Of a stretch of DNA of 15,092 bases, positions 6,665 through 14,242 are shown piece after piece; the stretch's first letter is position 1, and every line of letters begins with the position of its first letter. The stretch is taken from positions 1-15,092 of the forward strand of contig CAAFQR010000163.1 of assembly GCA_900765165.1 (NCBI GenBank). Reading direction: 5' to 3'. The translations under genes and the position numbers were made by a program. Below the pieces are notes generated by a model that was given only the letters and a program-made list of their open reading frames with translations, had not been told where the DNA came from and ran no database searches. The stretch comes from Veillonellaceae bacterium. Lineage in GTDB: Bacteria > Bacillota > Negativicutes > Veillonellales > Veillonellaceae.

Positions 6665-7630
6665 ATGAGTTTATATGAAGAGTTAGTCACGAAATCGCAG
6701 TGGAATTTTGTGCAGTATCAGATGTTGTATCGCCGGGGCCAGACGGCGTACGAATTAACAAATAAACCGGAATTACCTTACGATGAAGCTATTGACCAGA
6801 TGGTGGCGTGGGTGAAGGATGCCGATGTGGTGGTCGTTGGCGGTGCGTCGGGGTTATCCGCAGCCGGTGGCGGTGACTTCTACTATGGCGGTTCGCCGTC
6901 ATTTCACGAGCATTTTGGCCGCTTTGCGAAGAAGTATGGCTTCGAAGGTGCGTTCAATGGCATGCATTACGACTATCGGAGTCGCGAGGCGTTCTGGGCG
7001 TATTTGGCGACGTTTTTGTACACGACGCAGACCGCGCCGGTGCGCCAGCCTTACAAGGATTTGGACGCCATGCTGCAGGGCAAGGAGTTTTACGTGATTA
7101 CCACCAATCAGGACACGCAGTTTGTGAAATTATACCCCCGCACGAAGGTTAGCGAGCTGCAGGGCGACCACCGGTATTTCCAATGCGCGCGGTGCTGTAC
7201 CGATGATATTTGGGACGCAGTGGAACCGGTGGCCCAGATGGTGGCGGCCATTGACGAGGAAACGCTGGAAATCCCGGCTGACTTGGTGCCGCGGTGCCCT
7301 CATTGCGGTGGCGAAGCGTTCCCGTGGGTGCGCGGCTATGGTAACTTCTTACAAGGCTATCAGTATGACGAAGAGTACGAACAGGCGTCGCAGTATTTGG
7401 CGGATCATTGCGAAGACAATATCTTGTTTTTAGAGTTAGGCGTCGGCCGCATGACGCCCATGTTCATTCAGGAACCGTTTTGGCAGTTAACGGCGGCGTT
7501 GCCGAAGGCGAAGTATATTGGTGTCAATGACAAGTACACCTTCTTGCCGAAGACCATTGAAGATAAAGGCATGGTCATCACAGCGGACATCGCTAATGTG
7601 TTACGCGATGGGGCTAAGAGCGTGAGATAG
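6665..7630 (+). CDS. Sirtuin-like protein 1 (SIR2 fold, Gln at catalytic His)
   Basis: This 321-residue SIR2-fold protein would bind NAD. The first motif is GGASGLSAAGGGDFYY (59-74, in place of GAGxSxxSGIPDFR). The ribose-binding motif is TTNQDTQF (146-153; Asn148, Asp150). A zinc ribbon is formed by Cys174, Cys177, Cys211 and Cys214, and LELGVGRMTP (256-265) matches the late nucleotide-binding loop. The base-catalytic His of deacetylases (HG motif) is Gln166 here (ELQGDH). A Gln at this place, with an active-site Asn, is the mark of class M sirtuins (SirTM), which transfer ADP-ribose to lipoyl carrier proteins; the usual macrodomain, GcvH-L and lipoate-ligase neighbours are absent in this window. 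ADP-ribosyl transfer is thus more likely than deacetylation, but unproven. It is first in a two-gene operon under likely Rrf2 control. Confidence 0.8.
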   Translation: MSLYEELVTKSQWNFVQYQMLYRRGQTAYELTNKPELPYDEAIDQMVAWVKDADVVVVGGASGLSAAGGGDFYYGGSPSFHEHFGRFAKKYGFEGAFNGMHYDYRSREAFWAYLATFLYTTQTAPVRQPYKDLDAMLQGKEFYVITTNQDTQFVKLYPRTKVSELQGDHRYFQCARCCTDDIWDAVEPVAQMVAAIDEETLEIPADLVPRCPHCGGEAFPWVRGYGNFLQGYQYDEEYEQASQYLADHCEDNILFLELGVGRMTPMFIQEPFWQLTAALPKAKYIGVNDKYTFLPKTIEDKGMVITADIANVLRDGAKSVR

Positions 7631-7638
7631 TCATCAGG

Positions 7639-7691
7639 GTGACAAGATAATGAAAAGATAGTGACAAGATAGCGATAAGATGACAAGATTG
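7639..7691 (+). repeat. Short tandem repeat between the two sirtuin-like genes
   Basis: About five degenerate copies of an 8-12-base unit (TGACAAGATAR) stand head to tail; the best copies are at 7639-7650, 7661-7672 and 7681-7691. The array starts just after the first gene's stop and ends before the AAAGGAG ribosome site of the second. It probably arose by slippage. Confidence 0.65.
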
Positions 7692-7710
7692 CTAGAAAGG
7701 AGATTGATAC

Positions 7711-8559
7711 ATGTTAACTACACAGGACCGGATTATCGAAGGGGCCGCTAAGGCGTTGGCTGACGCAGATAGTCTAATCATCAGCGCCAGTAATGGGCTG
7801 TCTATATCTGAAGGGATAAACCTGTTTGCTGATGATGCGTCATTTCAGAAGAATCTCGGCGATTTTAGAGCGAAGTATGGCTTGCGTAACATGTTGCAGG
7901 GCATGGGCGCGCATTGGCCGCAGGAGACGACGTATTGGGCGTATTGGAATCGGCTGTATCAGCGGTATGTGAAGTCCTATACGCCGGGCGCGATTATGGC
8001 ATCGCTGAAGCAGATTGTAGGGGATAAGCCGTATTTTATCATTACGTCTAATGGGGAAACGCATTTTGAACGGGCTGGTTTTGAGCGCGATTCGATTTGG
8101 GAAATTGAAGGCATGTGGACAGCTATGCAGTGCGCGTCTGCTTGCAATAATGAAATCTACAGCGCGGAATCGGTGTTTGAGACCATGGAACCGTACACGG
8201 AGCAGATGGACGTGCCGGAAGAGCTGATACCGCATTGTCAGTATTGTGGCAATCGGATGCGAATTCACAGCGCCTTTGAGCCGCAATTCGTGCACAACCA
8301 AGGCGCGTACGTGCGGTGGCAGTCATTCTTGGAGGCACATAGTATGGGTCATCCGGTGGTGTTGGAGCTGGGCATTGGTTGGCGCAATCAGCTTATCAAG
8401 GCGCCGCTCATGGAGTGGGTGCGTCAGACGCCGAACGCGCAGTACGTAACGATAAACTTGGCGGAGTTATATATTCCGAAAGACATTGCATCGCAGTCCT
8501 TTGGGCTGGAAGGCACAATCGAGAGTATGCTCTGGAAGCTGTCGGAGTCAAGACGATGA
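7711..8559 (+). CDS. Sirtuin-like protein 2, divergent active site
   Basis: This 282-residue paralogue of the upstream protein lacks its roughly 30-residue N-terminal extension. Corresponding segments line up: ISASNGLSISEG (24-35), the YWAYWN region (75-80), ITSNGETHF (111-119), Cys141, Cys145, Cys176 and Cys179 for zinc, and LELGIGWRNQ (218-227). The active site is altered: the Asn-x-Asp motif has become Asn114-Gly-Glu116, and the position of the catalytic His (Gln166 in its partner) is Glu133 (EIEGMW). The Gly-rich loop is also changed. It may be a degenerate enzyme that regulates or pairs with the first protein, or have a different NAD-dependent activity. AAAGGAG lies upstream at about 7695-7701. 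The 80-base gap has no promoter that I can see, so it should be co-transcribed. Confidence 0.78.
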   Translation: MLTTQDRIIEGAAKALADADSLIISASNGLSISEGINLFADDASFQKNLGDFRAKYGLRNMLQGMGAHWPQETTYWAYWNRLYQRYVKSYTPGAIMASLKQIVGDKPYFIITSNGETHFERAGFERDSIWEIEGMWTAMQCASACNNEIYSAESVFETMEPYTEQMDVPEELIPHCQYCGNRMRIHSAFEPQFVHNQGAYVRWQSFLEAHSMGHPVVLELGIGWRNQLIKAPLMEWVRQTPNAQYVTINLAELYIPKDIASQSFGLEGTIESMLWKLSESRR

Positions 8560-8566
8560 AAAAGGA

Positions 8567-8602
8567 AAGCGAGCCCTGGCACAGGTGCAACAAGGCTCGC
8601 TT
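8567..8602 (-). terminator. Terminator of the pfl operon
   Basis: AAGCGAGCC (8567-8575) pairs perfectly with GGCTCGCTT (8594-8602). Read on the minus strand, the stem is followed by TTTCCTTTTT-like sequence, so it fits the end of the pfl operon. The plus strand has no T run, so it would stop the sirtuin-like transcript less well. Confidence 0.7.
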
Positions 8603-8644
8603 CGAAGTAAATTGCTGTATGAAGTTTTTAAAGATGCGGACGCA

Positions 8645-9403
8645 TTAGACCGGTTTCTTTGACCACCAACCACGCCGATAGGCTTTAAGTCCGTCCACAA
8701 TGCAGTCACGCGCCTCTTGGGCTTGCGCCTTAGTTGCGGGAGGAATGCCGTCTAAGGGATAGGCAAGGCCCAGTTCCTTGTATTTGCTTCGGCCCATTAC
8801 GTGATACGGGAGACAGTCGATGGTAGCGACGGTTTTGAGGCGTCCCAGGAAGAAGCCCAGTCGGTACCAGCGGTCGCGGTTATCCGTTACGGTAGGCACG
8901 ACGACGTGACGAATCCAGAGCGACACACCGTGGTCACTGACGAATTGGGCAAAGGAGAGAATGGGTTTATTGCTGTGTTTCGTCAGTTTTTGGTGCCACG
9001 TATCGTCAATTTCCTTGATGTCGAGGATGACGAGGTCGGTCACGGCGAGCAGTGCTTCGTAGGGTTTAGGGTCCATGTCCGTAAAGCAAATACCGGATGT
9101 GTCGAGGCACGTGTGAATACCGCGACGTTTAAAATAGGTGAATAGTTCCGTCACGAACGGAAGTTGTAGGAGGGCTTCGCCGCCAGTAACGGTGAGGCCT
9201 CCTTTTTTGTAGAACGGCCGATTGCGTTCAAATTGTTGCCACACGTCTTCAACGGTTAGGGTCATACCACCCGCTGTGGCCCACGTGTCCGGATTGTGAC
9301 AGTAGGCGCAGCGCATGGGGCAACCTTGCAAGAAGAGCACGAGGCGTACGCCGGGCCCATCGACGGTGCCCATCGTTTCCAGCGAATGAATATGACCAAC
9401 CAT
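8645..9403 (-). CDS. pflA: Pyruvate formate-lyase activating enzyme
   Basis: This 252-residue radical-SAM enzyme takes an H atom from the PFL glycine, making the glycyl radical from S-adenosylmethionine. The cluster motif is Cys28-x3-Cys32-x2-Cys35 (CPMRCAYC), DGPGVR is at 15-20, and the SAM-binding TVTGGEALLQ lies near 71-80. Length is close to the E. coli enzyme (246). I start it at the ATG at 9403, with AAAGGAC (reverse of 9413-9419) nine bases ahead; a GTG at 9412 touches that ribosome site and is unlikely. It is last in the operon, 51 bases after the separate glycyl-radical gene. Here its target peptide would be on an isolated small protein rather than buried in the C-terminus of a long chain. 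Confidence 0.93.
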   Translation of the reverse strand: MVGHIHSLETMGTVDGPGVRLVLFLQGCPMRCAYCHNPDTWATAGGMTLTVEDVWQQFERNRPFYKKGGLTVTGGEALLQLPFVTELFTYFKRRGIHTCLDTSGICFTDMDPKPYEALLAVTDLVILDIKEIDDTWHQKLTKHSNKPILSFAQFVSDHGVSLWIRHVVVPTVTDNRDRWYRLGFFLGRLKTVATIDCLPYHVMGRSKYKELGLAYPLDGIPPATKAQAQEARDCIVDGLKAYRRGWWSKKPV

Positions 9404-9454
9404 TGAATTCACGTCCTTTGCAATATCGTAGAGAGGGGGTTCATTTCACAGGGG

Positions 9455-9694
9455 TTACATCTGGTCGTGGAAGGTACGCGCGATGACTTCGTCCTGCTGT
9501 TGTTTGGTGAGTTTACTGAAATGAACGGCATATCCCGAGACGCGTACGGTGAGTTGTGGGTATTTTTCCGGATGTGCCTGGGCGTCGCGGAGCATGTCGC
9601 GGTCGAAGACGTTGACGTTCAAGTGGTGACCGCCTTTTTCGCTATAACCGTCCAATAATTCTACTAAGTTGTCGATTTGTTGTTCGTTGGCCAT
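9455..9694 (-). CDS. grcA: Separate glycyl-radical domain of pyruvate formate-lyase (GrcA-like)
   Basis: This 79-residue protein equals the C-terminal end of a normal PFL. It begins with a short helix aligning to the LAGLMDGYF region (DNLVELLDGYS, 8-18), then GGHHLNVNVFDRDML (21-35), HPEKYPQLTVRVSGYAVHF (41-59) and the terminal TFHDQM. Gly54 in RVSGYA is the residue that carries the radical. It starts two bases after the stop of the PFL body gene, in a different frame, and its AAGGAGG ribosome site forms the last codons of that gene. E. coli GrcA (YfiD, 127 residues) is a spare part that rescues oxygen-damaged PFL; this one is shorter and is probably the only source of the radical site for its partner, because the body next to it lacks this segment. 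Confidence 0.9.
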   Translation of the reverse strand: MANEQQIDNLVELLDGYSEKGGHHLNVNVFDRDMLRDAQAHPEKYPQLTVRVSGYAVHFSKLTKQQQDEVIARTFHDQM

Positions 9695-9696
9695 GA

Positions 9697-11835
9697 TTAA
9701 TCCTCCTTAACGGGAACGTTCGGTTCCGCACATGCAAAATTCTGGTTGCTTACCGGCAAATCGGTAGGCAAGTCGCTGTTTAATGTGTTTTCTAAATCGA
9801 GATCCAAATCCAAATCGCTGAGGCGGACCATGGTCTCGCCTTTGCCCAGCGCGTCAGGAATAATGGAGAAGGTATTGGAGATACCGTCACTGGCGTCGCG
9901 CCACGGCATTTTCGCTACGGACGCCATGGACGAAACGGCGCCATGGGAGTCGCGACCGTGCATCGGATTAGCGCCGGGAGCGAAGGGAACACCTGCCTTA
10001 CGGCCGTCCGGCGTGCTGCCGGTAGCGTTGCCATATACCACATTTGACGTTATCGTCAAAAGCGACATGGTAGGCACACTTTGACGGTACGTCGGGTGCT
10101 TGCGGACCTTATTCATGAAGGCGGACACCACAAAGGCGGCGAGGTCATCGACGCGGTCGTCGTCATTGCCGTATTTCGGGAAGTCGCCTTCGATGTCAAA
10201 GTCGACAGCGATGCCGTTTTCGTCGCGAATCGGCTTAACCTTAGCGTATTTAATAGCGCTTAAGGAGTCTGCCACTACGGAAAGACCGGCGATGCCTGTA
10301 GCGAACCAGCGCGTTACCTTGCGGTCGTGGAGGGCCATTTCCAGTTTTTCGTAAGCGTATTTGTCGTGCATGTAGTGAATGATGTTCAGCGCGTTCACAT
10401 AGACGCCGGCCAGCCATTCCATCATGTCGTCAAAGCGTTCCATCACATCGTCAAATTCGAGGTATTCGGACGTAATGGGGCGGTATTTCGGACCAACCTG
10501 TTTTTTCAGTTTTTCGTCAACGCCGCCGTTGATGGCATAGAGCAAGCATTTGGCCAGGTTGCAACGAGCGCCAAAGAACTGCATTTCCTTGCCAATGCGC
10601 ATAGGGGACACGCAGCACGCGATAGCATAATCGTCGCCGCTGTTGGGGCGCATAAGCTCGTCATTTTCGTACTGGATGGACGACGTTTCAATAGATAACT
10701 TCGCGCAGAAACGCTTGAAGCCGTCCGGCAAACGAGGAGACCAGAGGACCGTCAAATTCGGTTCCGGTGCGGGACCCAGGTTGGTGAGCGTGTGCAAATA
10801 ACGGAACGCCATTTTGGTTACCAACGGTCGTCCGTCGCTGCCCATGCCGCCGATGGATTCGGTGGTCCATACGGGGTCGCCGGTAAATAAGTTGTTGTAT
10901 TCGACAATACGGGCGAAACGGACCATGCGTAATTTCATGATGAAATGATCCACAAATTCCTGTATTTGTTCTTCCGTGTATTTGCCGTTCGCCAAGTCGC
11001 GTTCGGCGTAGATGTCGAGGAAGGCGGTGTTACGGCCAATGGACATGGCAGCACCGTTTTGTTCCTTGATGGCGCCAAGGTAACCGAAGTAGAGCCACTG
11101 AATCGCTTCCTTCGTGTCTTCGGCAGGGCGGCCAATATCGAAACCGTACGAGGCGGCCATTGATTCCAGTTCCTTAAGGGAACGAATTTGGTCGCGGATT
11201 TCTTCACGGTCGCGAATGAGTTCGGCGGTCATGTCGCCCATGGTGATGGAGAAGTCTTTTTCCTTCTCTTCGATGAGGCGGTCGATGCCGTACAATGCGA
11301 TGCGGCGGTAGTCGCCAATGATGCGGCCACGGCTGTATGCATCGGGTAAGCCGGTGATGATGTGCGCGGATCGAGCGGCGCGCATTTCCGGAGTATATAC
11401 GTCAAAAACGCCGTCGTTGTGCGTTTTGCGATGAGCCTTGAAGAAGTTCTCCAGGTTTTCGTCCATAGCGTAGCCATATTCGGCCAGCGCCATTTTCGCA
11501 GTGCGAAGACCGCCATAGGGGAACATCGCTCGTTTTAACGGTTTGTCTGTTTGCAAACCAACGATTTGTTCTAATTCCTGAAGAATGTAGCCCGGGCCGT
11601 GCGAGGCGACCGTAGTCGCTACGTCAGTATCCGCATCGAGGACACCGCCTTTGGCTTTTTCTTCTTCGTAGAGACGGAGCACTTCCTGCCACAGTGTTTT
11701 CGTGCGCTCAGTAGGAGCCACTAAAAAAGAATCATTCCCAACATAGGGAGTATAGTTACGTTGGATAAAGTCTCGGACGTCGATAGCTTTATCCCACACA
11801 CCTGTGTTGAAGCCTTGCCATGCAGTAGATTGCAT
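9697..11835 (-). CDS. pflB: Pyruvate formate-lyase body, lacking the glycyl-radical segment
   Basis: This 712-residue PFL converts pyruvate and CoA to acetyl-CoA and formate in anaerobic fermentation. The start has GGAGGTG six bases ahead. The catalytic Cys407-Cys408 pair (AIACCVSP) is intact, and homology runs through SIGRNTAFLDIY (265-276), the GRKAGVPFAPGANPMHGRD stretch (611-629) and NTFSIIPDALGK (654-665). After that a normal enzyme would continue into the glycyl-radical domain. Here it departs at about residue 668 into an acidic 45-residue tail (LSDLDLDLDLENT, then SDLPTDLP) and stops. The missing domain is the next gene. The two chains together have 791 residues, about 30 more than E. 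coli PflB because of the tail. It must work as a complex with the 79-residue protein. Confidence 0.93.
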   Translation of the reverse strand: MQSTAWQGFNTGVWDKAIDVRDFIQRNYTPYVGNDSFLVAPTERTKTLWQEVLRLYEEEKAKGGVLDADTDVATTVASHGPGYILQELEQIVGLQTDKPLKRAMFPYGGLRTAKMALAEYGYAMDENLENFFKAHRKTHNDGVFDVYTPEMRAARSAHIITGLPDAYSRGRIIGDYRRIALYGIDRLIEEKEKDFSITMGDMTAELIRDREEIRDQIRSLKELESMAASYGFDIGRPAEDTKEAIQWLYFGYLGAIKEQNGAAMSIGRNTAFLDIYAERDLANGKYTEEQIQEFVDHFIMKLRMVRFARIVEYNNLFTGDPVWTTESIGGMGSDGRPLVTKMAFRYLHTLTNLGPAPEPNLTVLWSPRLPDGFKRFCAKLSIETSSIQYENDELMRPNSGDDYAIACCVSPMRIGKEMQFFGARCNLAKCLLYAINGGVDEKLKKQVGPKYRPITSEYLEFDDVMERFDDMMEWLAGVYVNALNIIHYMHDKYAYEKLEMALHDRKVTRWFATGIAGLSVVADSLSAIKYAKVKPIRDENGIAVDFDIEGDFPKYGNDDDRVDDLAAFVVSAFMNKVRKHPTYRQSVPTMSLLTITSNVVYGNATGSTPDGRKAGVPFAPGANPMHGRDSHGAVSSMASVAKMPWRDASDGISNTFSIIPDALGKGETMVRLSDLDLDLDLENTLNSDLPTDLPVSNQNFACAEPNVPVKED

Positions 11836-11937
11836 TTGTTACACCTCCGTTAGATAAAACGAGGCTTGGCGAGACAGCAGCACATAGTACGCTGGTAAGT
11901 CGCTGCGCAGATATTCGACTTAATAGGGTAAGATTGC

Positions 11938-11993
11938 GGCTGATTCGTCAGCCTTTTATGGCTTTAGTGTAACACGATTTTTTCAAAATACAA
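11938..11993 (-). promoter_or_regulatory. Likely pfl promoter and 5' hairpin
   Basis: On the minus strand TTGTAT (reverse of 11988-11993) and TACACT (reverse of 11966-11971) are 16 bp apart, a fair promoter. A perfect 6-bp stem with four-base loop (GGCTGA-TTCG-TCAGCC on the plus strand, 11938-11953) would lie near the 5' end of the message. The leader to the start codon at 11835 is about 125 bases, with a second small stem AAGTCG/CGACTT. This covers most of the gene-free stretch 11836-12002. Confidence 0.45.
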
Positions 11994-12002
11994 TACCTGT
12001 TA

Positions 12003-12164
12003 ATGATAATAGTTTTCGATTATATAAATGCGAAAATAGGAAGCATGATTGTAGCCGAGGATACGGACAAGAAATATGTTAGTTTTCTGGAGTAATATGA
12101 ATTTGAGGAATTGAGAAAGACTAATGAGCTATTAATTTTAAAAAGTGATGACGTTACAAAATAA
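12003..12164 (+). pseudogene. Remnant of a GNAT-like acetyltransferase C-terminus
   Basis: From an ATG at 12003 one frame reads 30 codons, meets TAA at 12093-12095, then continues open for 22 codons to TAA at 12162-12164. Around the internal stop the translation (MIVAEDTDKKYVSFLE, stop, YEFEELRKTNELL) resembles the common GNAT ending AETD..AV.FY.K.GFE.., with AAA (Lys) changed to TAA. The N-terminal acetyl-CoA-binding part is missing. The region is AT-rich. This is a weak identification by eye from about 50 codons. Confidence 0.4.
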
Positions 12165-12177
12165 AAAATGATATAAT
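12154..12177 (+). promoter_or_regulatory. Promoter of the membrane-anchored protein gene
   Basis: TATAAT at 12172-12177 is directly preceded by TGA, an extended -10. A weak -35 (ATGACG at 12148-12153) lies 18 bp upstream. The -10 is just past the end of the GNAT-like remnant. Confidence 0.55.
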
Positions 12178-12223
12178 GGAAGTAGAATAGAACCTTTTTT
12201 GTGTTTATAACGAGGAGGTTTTT

Positions 12224-12751
12224 ATGGATCGGGTAGAGCTTATCAATATTTGTAACGAAATAGTTAATTGTTCGACTCAGATAGTGAGGAAACTAAGGGT
12301 AAAAATTGAATTAACGCAAAGTGAATCGTTAGCTGTTGCTGATATTCTTACAAAGTATGGTGCCTTCATACAAAATATACCTGATGAAATTAAAGGCGGT
12401 TTACTGAATGGAGCTAGTGAGGCTGAGAAAATAGCCGTGTGTAAAGCTGTAAATAGTTTTATATGGTTAGCAATTTCTAATAGAAACCATTATTTACTCG
12501 TTGATGATGGATCGCGATTAGGAGCAGTTATCCTGGATTTGAAACTTGACACCACATTAGGTCAAAAAGCACATACTGAGGTTATGGTTACATTGAAAGA
12601 TGGACTACTTATTGGGAAAAAGCTTAGAAAATCGGATGCTAGCTATGCTAAATCGTATAAAAGTTCATTTGAACGGGCCGGTGGTAGTATTCCCATTACC
12701 CTTATTATTATCATTGTGGTTATCTATTTAATTGTACGTTTCGTGTTTTAG
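12224..12751 (+). CDS. Unknown protein with C-terminal membrane anchor
   Basis: I do not recognise this 175-residue protein. It starts after GAGGAGG (12212-12218) with five bases between. Residues 1-95 look mostly helical, with a long polar stretch (KLRVKIELTQSESLAVADIL) and three Cys (10, 16, 73). Residues 96-132 alternate in a strand-like way. A single hydrophobic segment, ITLIIIIVVIYLIVRFVF at 158-175, ends the chain, so it should be a tail-anchored protein with its body in the cytoplasm. There is no signal peptide. Its gene is clearly AT-richer than its neighbours and stands alone between the pfl and glpT units, next to a decayed gene fragment, which suggests acquired DNA. Function is unknown. 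Confidence 0.75.
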   Translation: MDRVELINICNEIVNCSTQIVRKLRVKIELTQSESLAVADILTKYGAFIQNIPDEIKGGLLNGASEAEKIAVCKAVNSFIWLAISNRNHYLLVDDGSRLGAVILDLKLDTTLGQKAHTEVMVTLKDGLLIGKKLRKSDASYAKSYKSSFERAGGSIPITLIIIIVVIYLIVRFVF

Positions 12752-12763
12752 TTTATAGCATTA

Positions 12764-12801
12764 AAAAGGCCGCTCGGATAATCGCTTCCGGGCGGCCTTT
12801 T
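12764..12801. terminator. Strong bidirectional terminator
   Basis: A 15-bp stem (AAAAGGCCGCTCGGA with TCCGGGCGGCCTTTT, one G-U pair) encloses eight bases. T runs follow on both strands, so it serves both the membrane-anchored protein gene and the convergent glpT gene. Confidence 0.88.
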
Positions 12802-12874
12802 GGTTGCTACACAAACGTTTCTAAAACTCGAATTACATATAATTATTTCACAGGTTCCGTACAGAGGAGGCCTG

Positions 12875-14215
12875 TTATTTCACAGTGGCTTTCTTCTTCG
12901 CCGTATCACCTAAGGTGAGAGCGAGGAAGATAACGGCCAAGATACACGCGGCGACTAGAGATACGAAGCCGCCGTCCCAACCGTAGTGGTCAACGACGAG
13001 GCCCATGAAGGCGCCGGCGAAGGCAGAACCGATGAGGTAGCCAGTGAGACCGGTGAGGCCTGTGGCACCGCCGGTTGCTTCGCGCGGTACCATGTCGGCA
13101 GCTTGAAGGCCAATCATCATAACAGGGCCGTAGATGAGGAAGCCGATGGCGATTAACGCCAGGTTGTCGACTAAGATGTTGCCGGCCGGGTTGAACCAGT
13201 ACACCAAAATTGCGAGGACCACGAAGACCATGAAGATCATCGTAGCCGGTGCGCGGCGACCGCGGAACACTTTGTCGCTTAGATACCCGCTGACGAGCAT
13301 GCCCGGAATACCGGCCCATTCGTAGAGGAAGTACGCCCAACGGGACCCTTCCTTGGTGAAGCCTTTCACGGCGGTGAGGTAGGTCGGCGCCCAGCTTACT
13401 ACGCCGTAGCGGATAAAGTACACGAAAATATTCGCAATCGCTAAGTACCAGAGGTACTTATTGCGCAAAATGTATTTGTAAAAAATTTCCTTGCCGGACA
13501 TACGGCCACTTTCAGTTTGTGAGGAACGTTCCGGATAGTCATTTTTCCATTCTTCGATGGGAGGCAAACCGCAGGATTGCGGCGTGTCTTTGAGTAATAC
13601 GAAGGTAATCAGCGCCAGGATAATGGCTAACATAGCCGGGAAATAAAAGATACTATGCCAAGTGCCGAAAATTGTAATGCCGATGGTTGCCAGCGGAGCG
13701 ATAATACCGCCGCCAAGGTTGTGCGATACGTTCCACCAAGACCACCAAGCACCACGTTCCTTCGTGGAGAACCAAGTTACCATGTTCTTAGCATACGGCG
13801 GGTAGCCCATCCCCTGGAACCAACCGTTCAAGAAGCTAAGTAAGCACATGATAGGAATGCTCATCATGACGCCGGGCACTAAGCCGAAGACAAGCATCAC
13901 GATGGCGCTGAGTAAGAGACCGGCCGTTGAAAAATACTTCGGATTCGAGCGGTCAGACACGTTACCCATGACGAATTTGCTGATGCCATAAGAGAACGAC
14001 AACATGGTGAGCACGATGCCAAGGTCGGCTTTCGTGTAGCCATAGTCGTGGATCATGTACGGCATAGCAAGACTGAAGTTCTGACGAATCAGATAAAATG
14101 TTGCGTAACCGATAAACGTGCCGGCAAACACTTCCTTGCGCAGACGATTATAGGTTGAGTCAATTTGCCCATCAGGGAGTCGATCCTTGAAAGGCGCTGG
14201 TGAGAAAATCCCCAT
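12875..14215 (-). CDS. glpT: Glycerol-3-phosphate:phosphate antiporter
   Basis: This 446-residue, 12-helix major facilitator of the organophosphate:phosphate antiporter family brings in sn-glycerol-3-phosphate in exchange for phosphate. It matches E. coli GlpT along its length, and the residues that hold the phosphate are at the same numbers: Arg44 (R45 in E. coli), His165 and Arg269. Near-identical stretches include FVMGNVSDRSNP (81-92), GWFQGMG (131-137), DTPQSCGLPPIEE (210-222), WAYFLYEWAGIPG (293-305) and SDKVFRG (313-319). AAGGAG (reverse of 14221-14226) lies five bases ahead of the start. No glpK, glpD or glpQ is nearby, so the imported substrate must be used by genes elsewhere. A related substrate such as another phospho-ester cannot be excluded. 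Confidence 0.92.
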   Translation of the reverse strand: MGIFSPAPFKDRLPDGQIDSTYNRLRKEVFAGTFIGYATFYLIRQNFSLAMPYMIHDYGYTKADLGIVLTMLSFSYGISKFVMGNVSDRSNPKYFSTAGLLLSAIVMLVFGLVPGVMMSIPIMCLLSFLNGWFQGMGYPPYAKNMVTWFSTKERGAWWSWWNVSHNLGGGIIAPLATIGITIFGTWHSIFYFPAMLAIILALITFVLLKDTPQSCGLPPIEEWKNDYPERSSQTESGRMSGKEIFYKYILRNKYLWYLAIANIFVYFIRYGVVSWAPTYLTAVKGFTKEGSRWAYFLYEWAGIPGMLVSGYLSDKVFRGRRAPATMIFMVFVVLAILVYWFNPAGNILVDNLALIAIGFLIYGPVMMIGLQAADMVPREATGGATGLTGLTGYLIGSAFAGAFMGLVVDHYGWDGGFVSLVAACILAVIFLALTLGDTAKKKATVK

Positions 14216-14242
14216 ACTATCTCCTTACTAGTTTGTGTAGCG

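Noticed and set aside
9694..9699. Split PFL as a simple frameshift error
   Set aside because: The second gene has its own well-placed ribosome site and start, and the first has an added tail of about 45 residues, so a single missing or extra base does not restore a normal enzyme.
12001..12026. TGATAAT/ATTAT sequences resembling a Fur box upstream of pfl
   Set aside because: The match is partial and lies in an AT-rich gene remnant; chance is likely.
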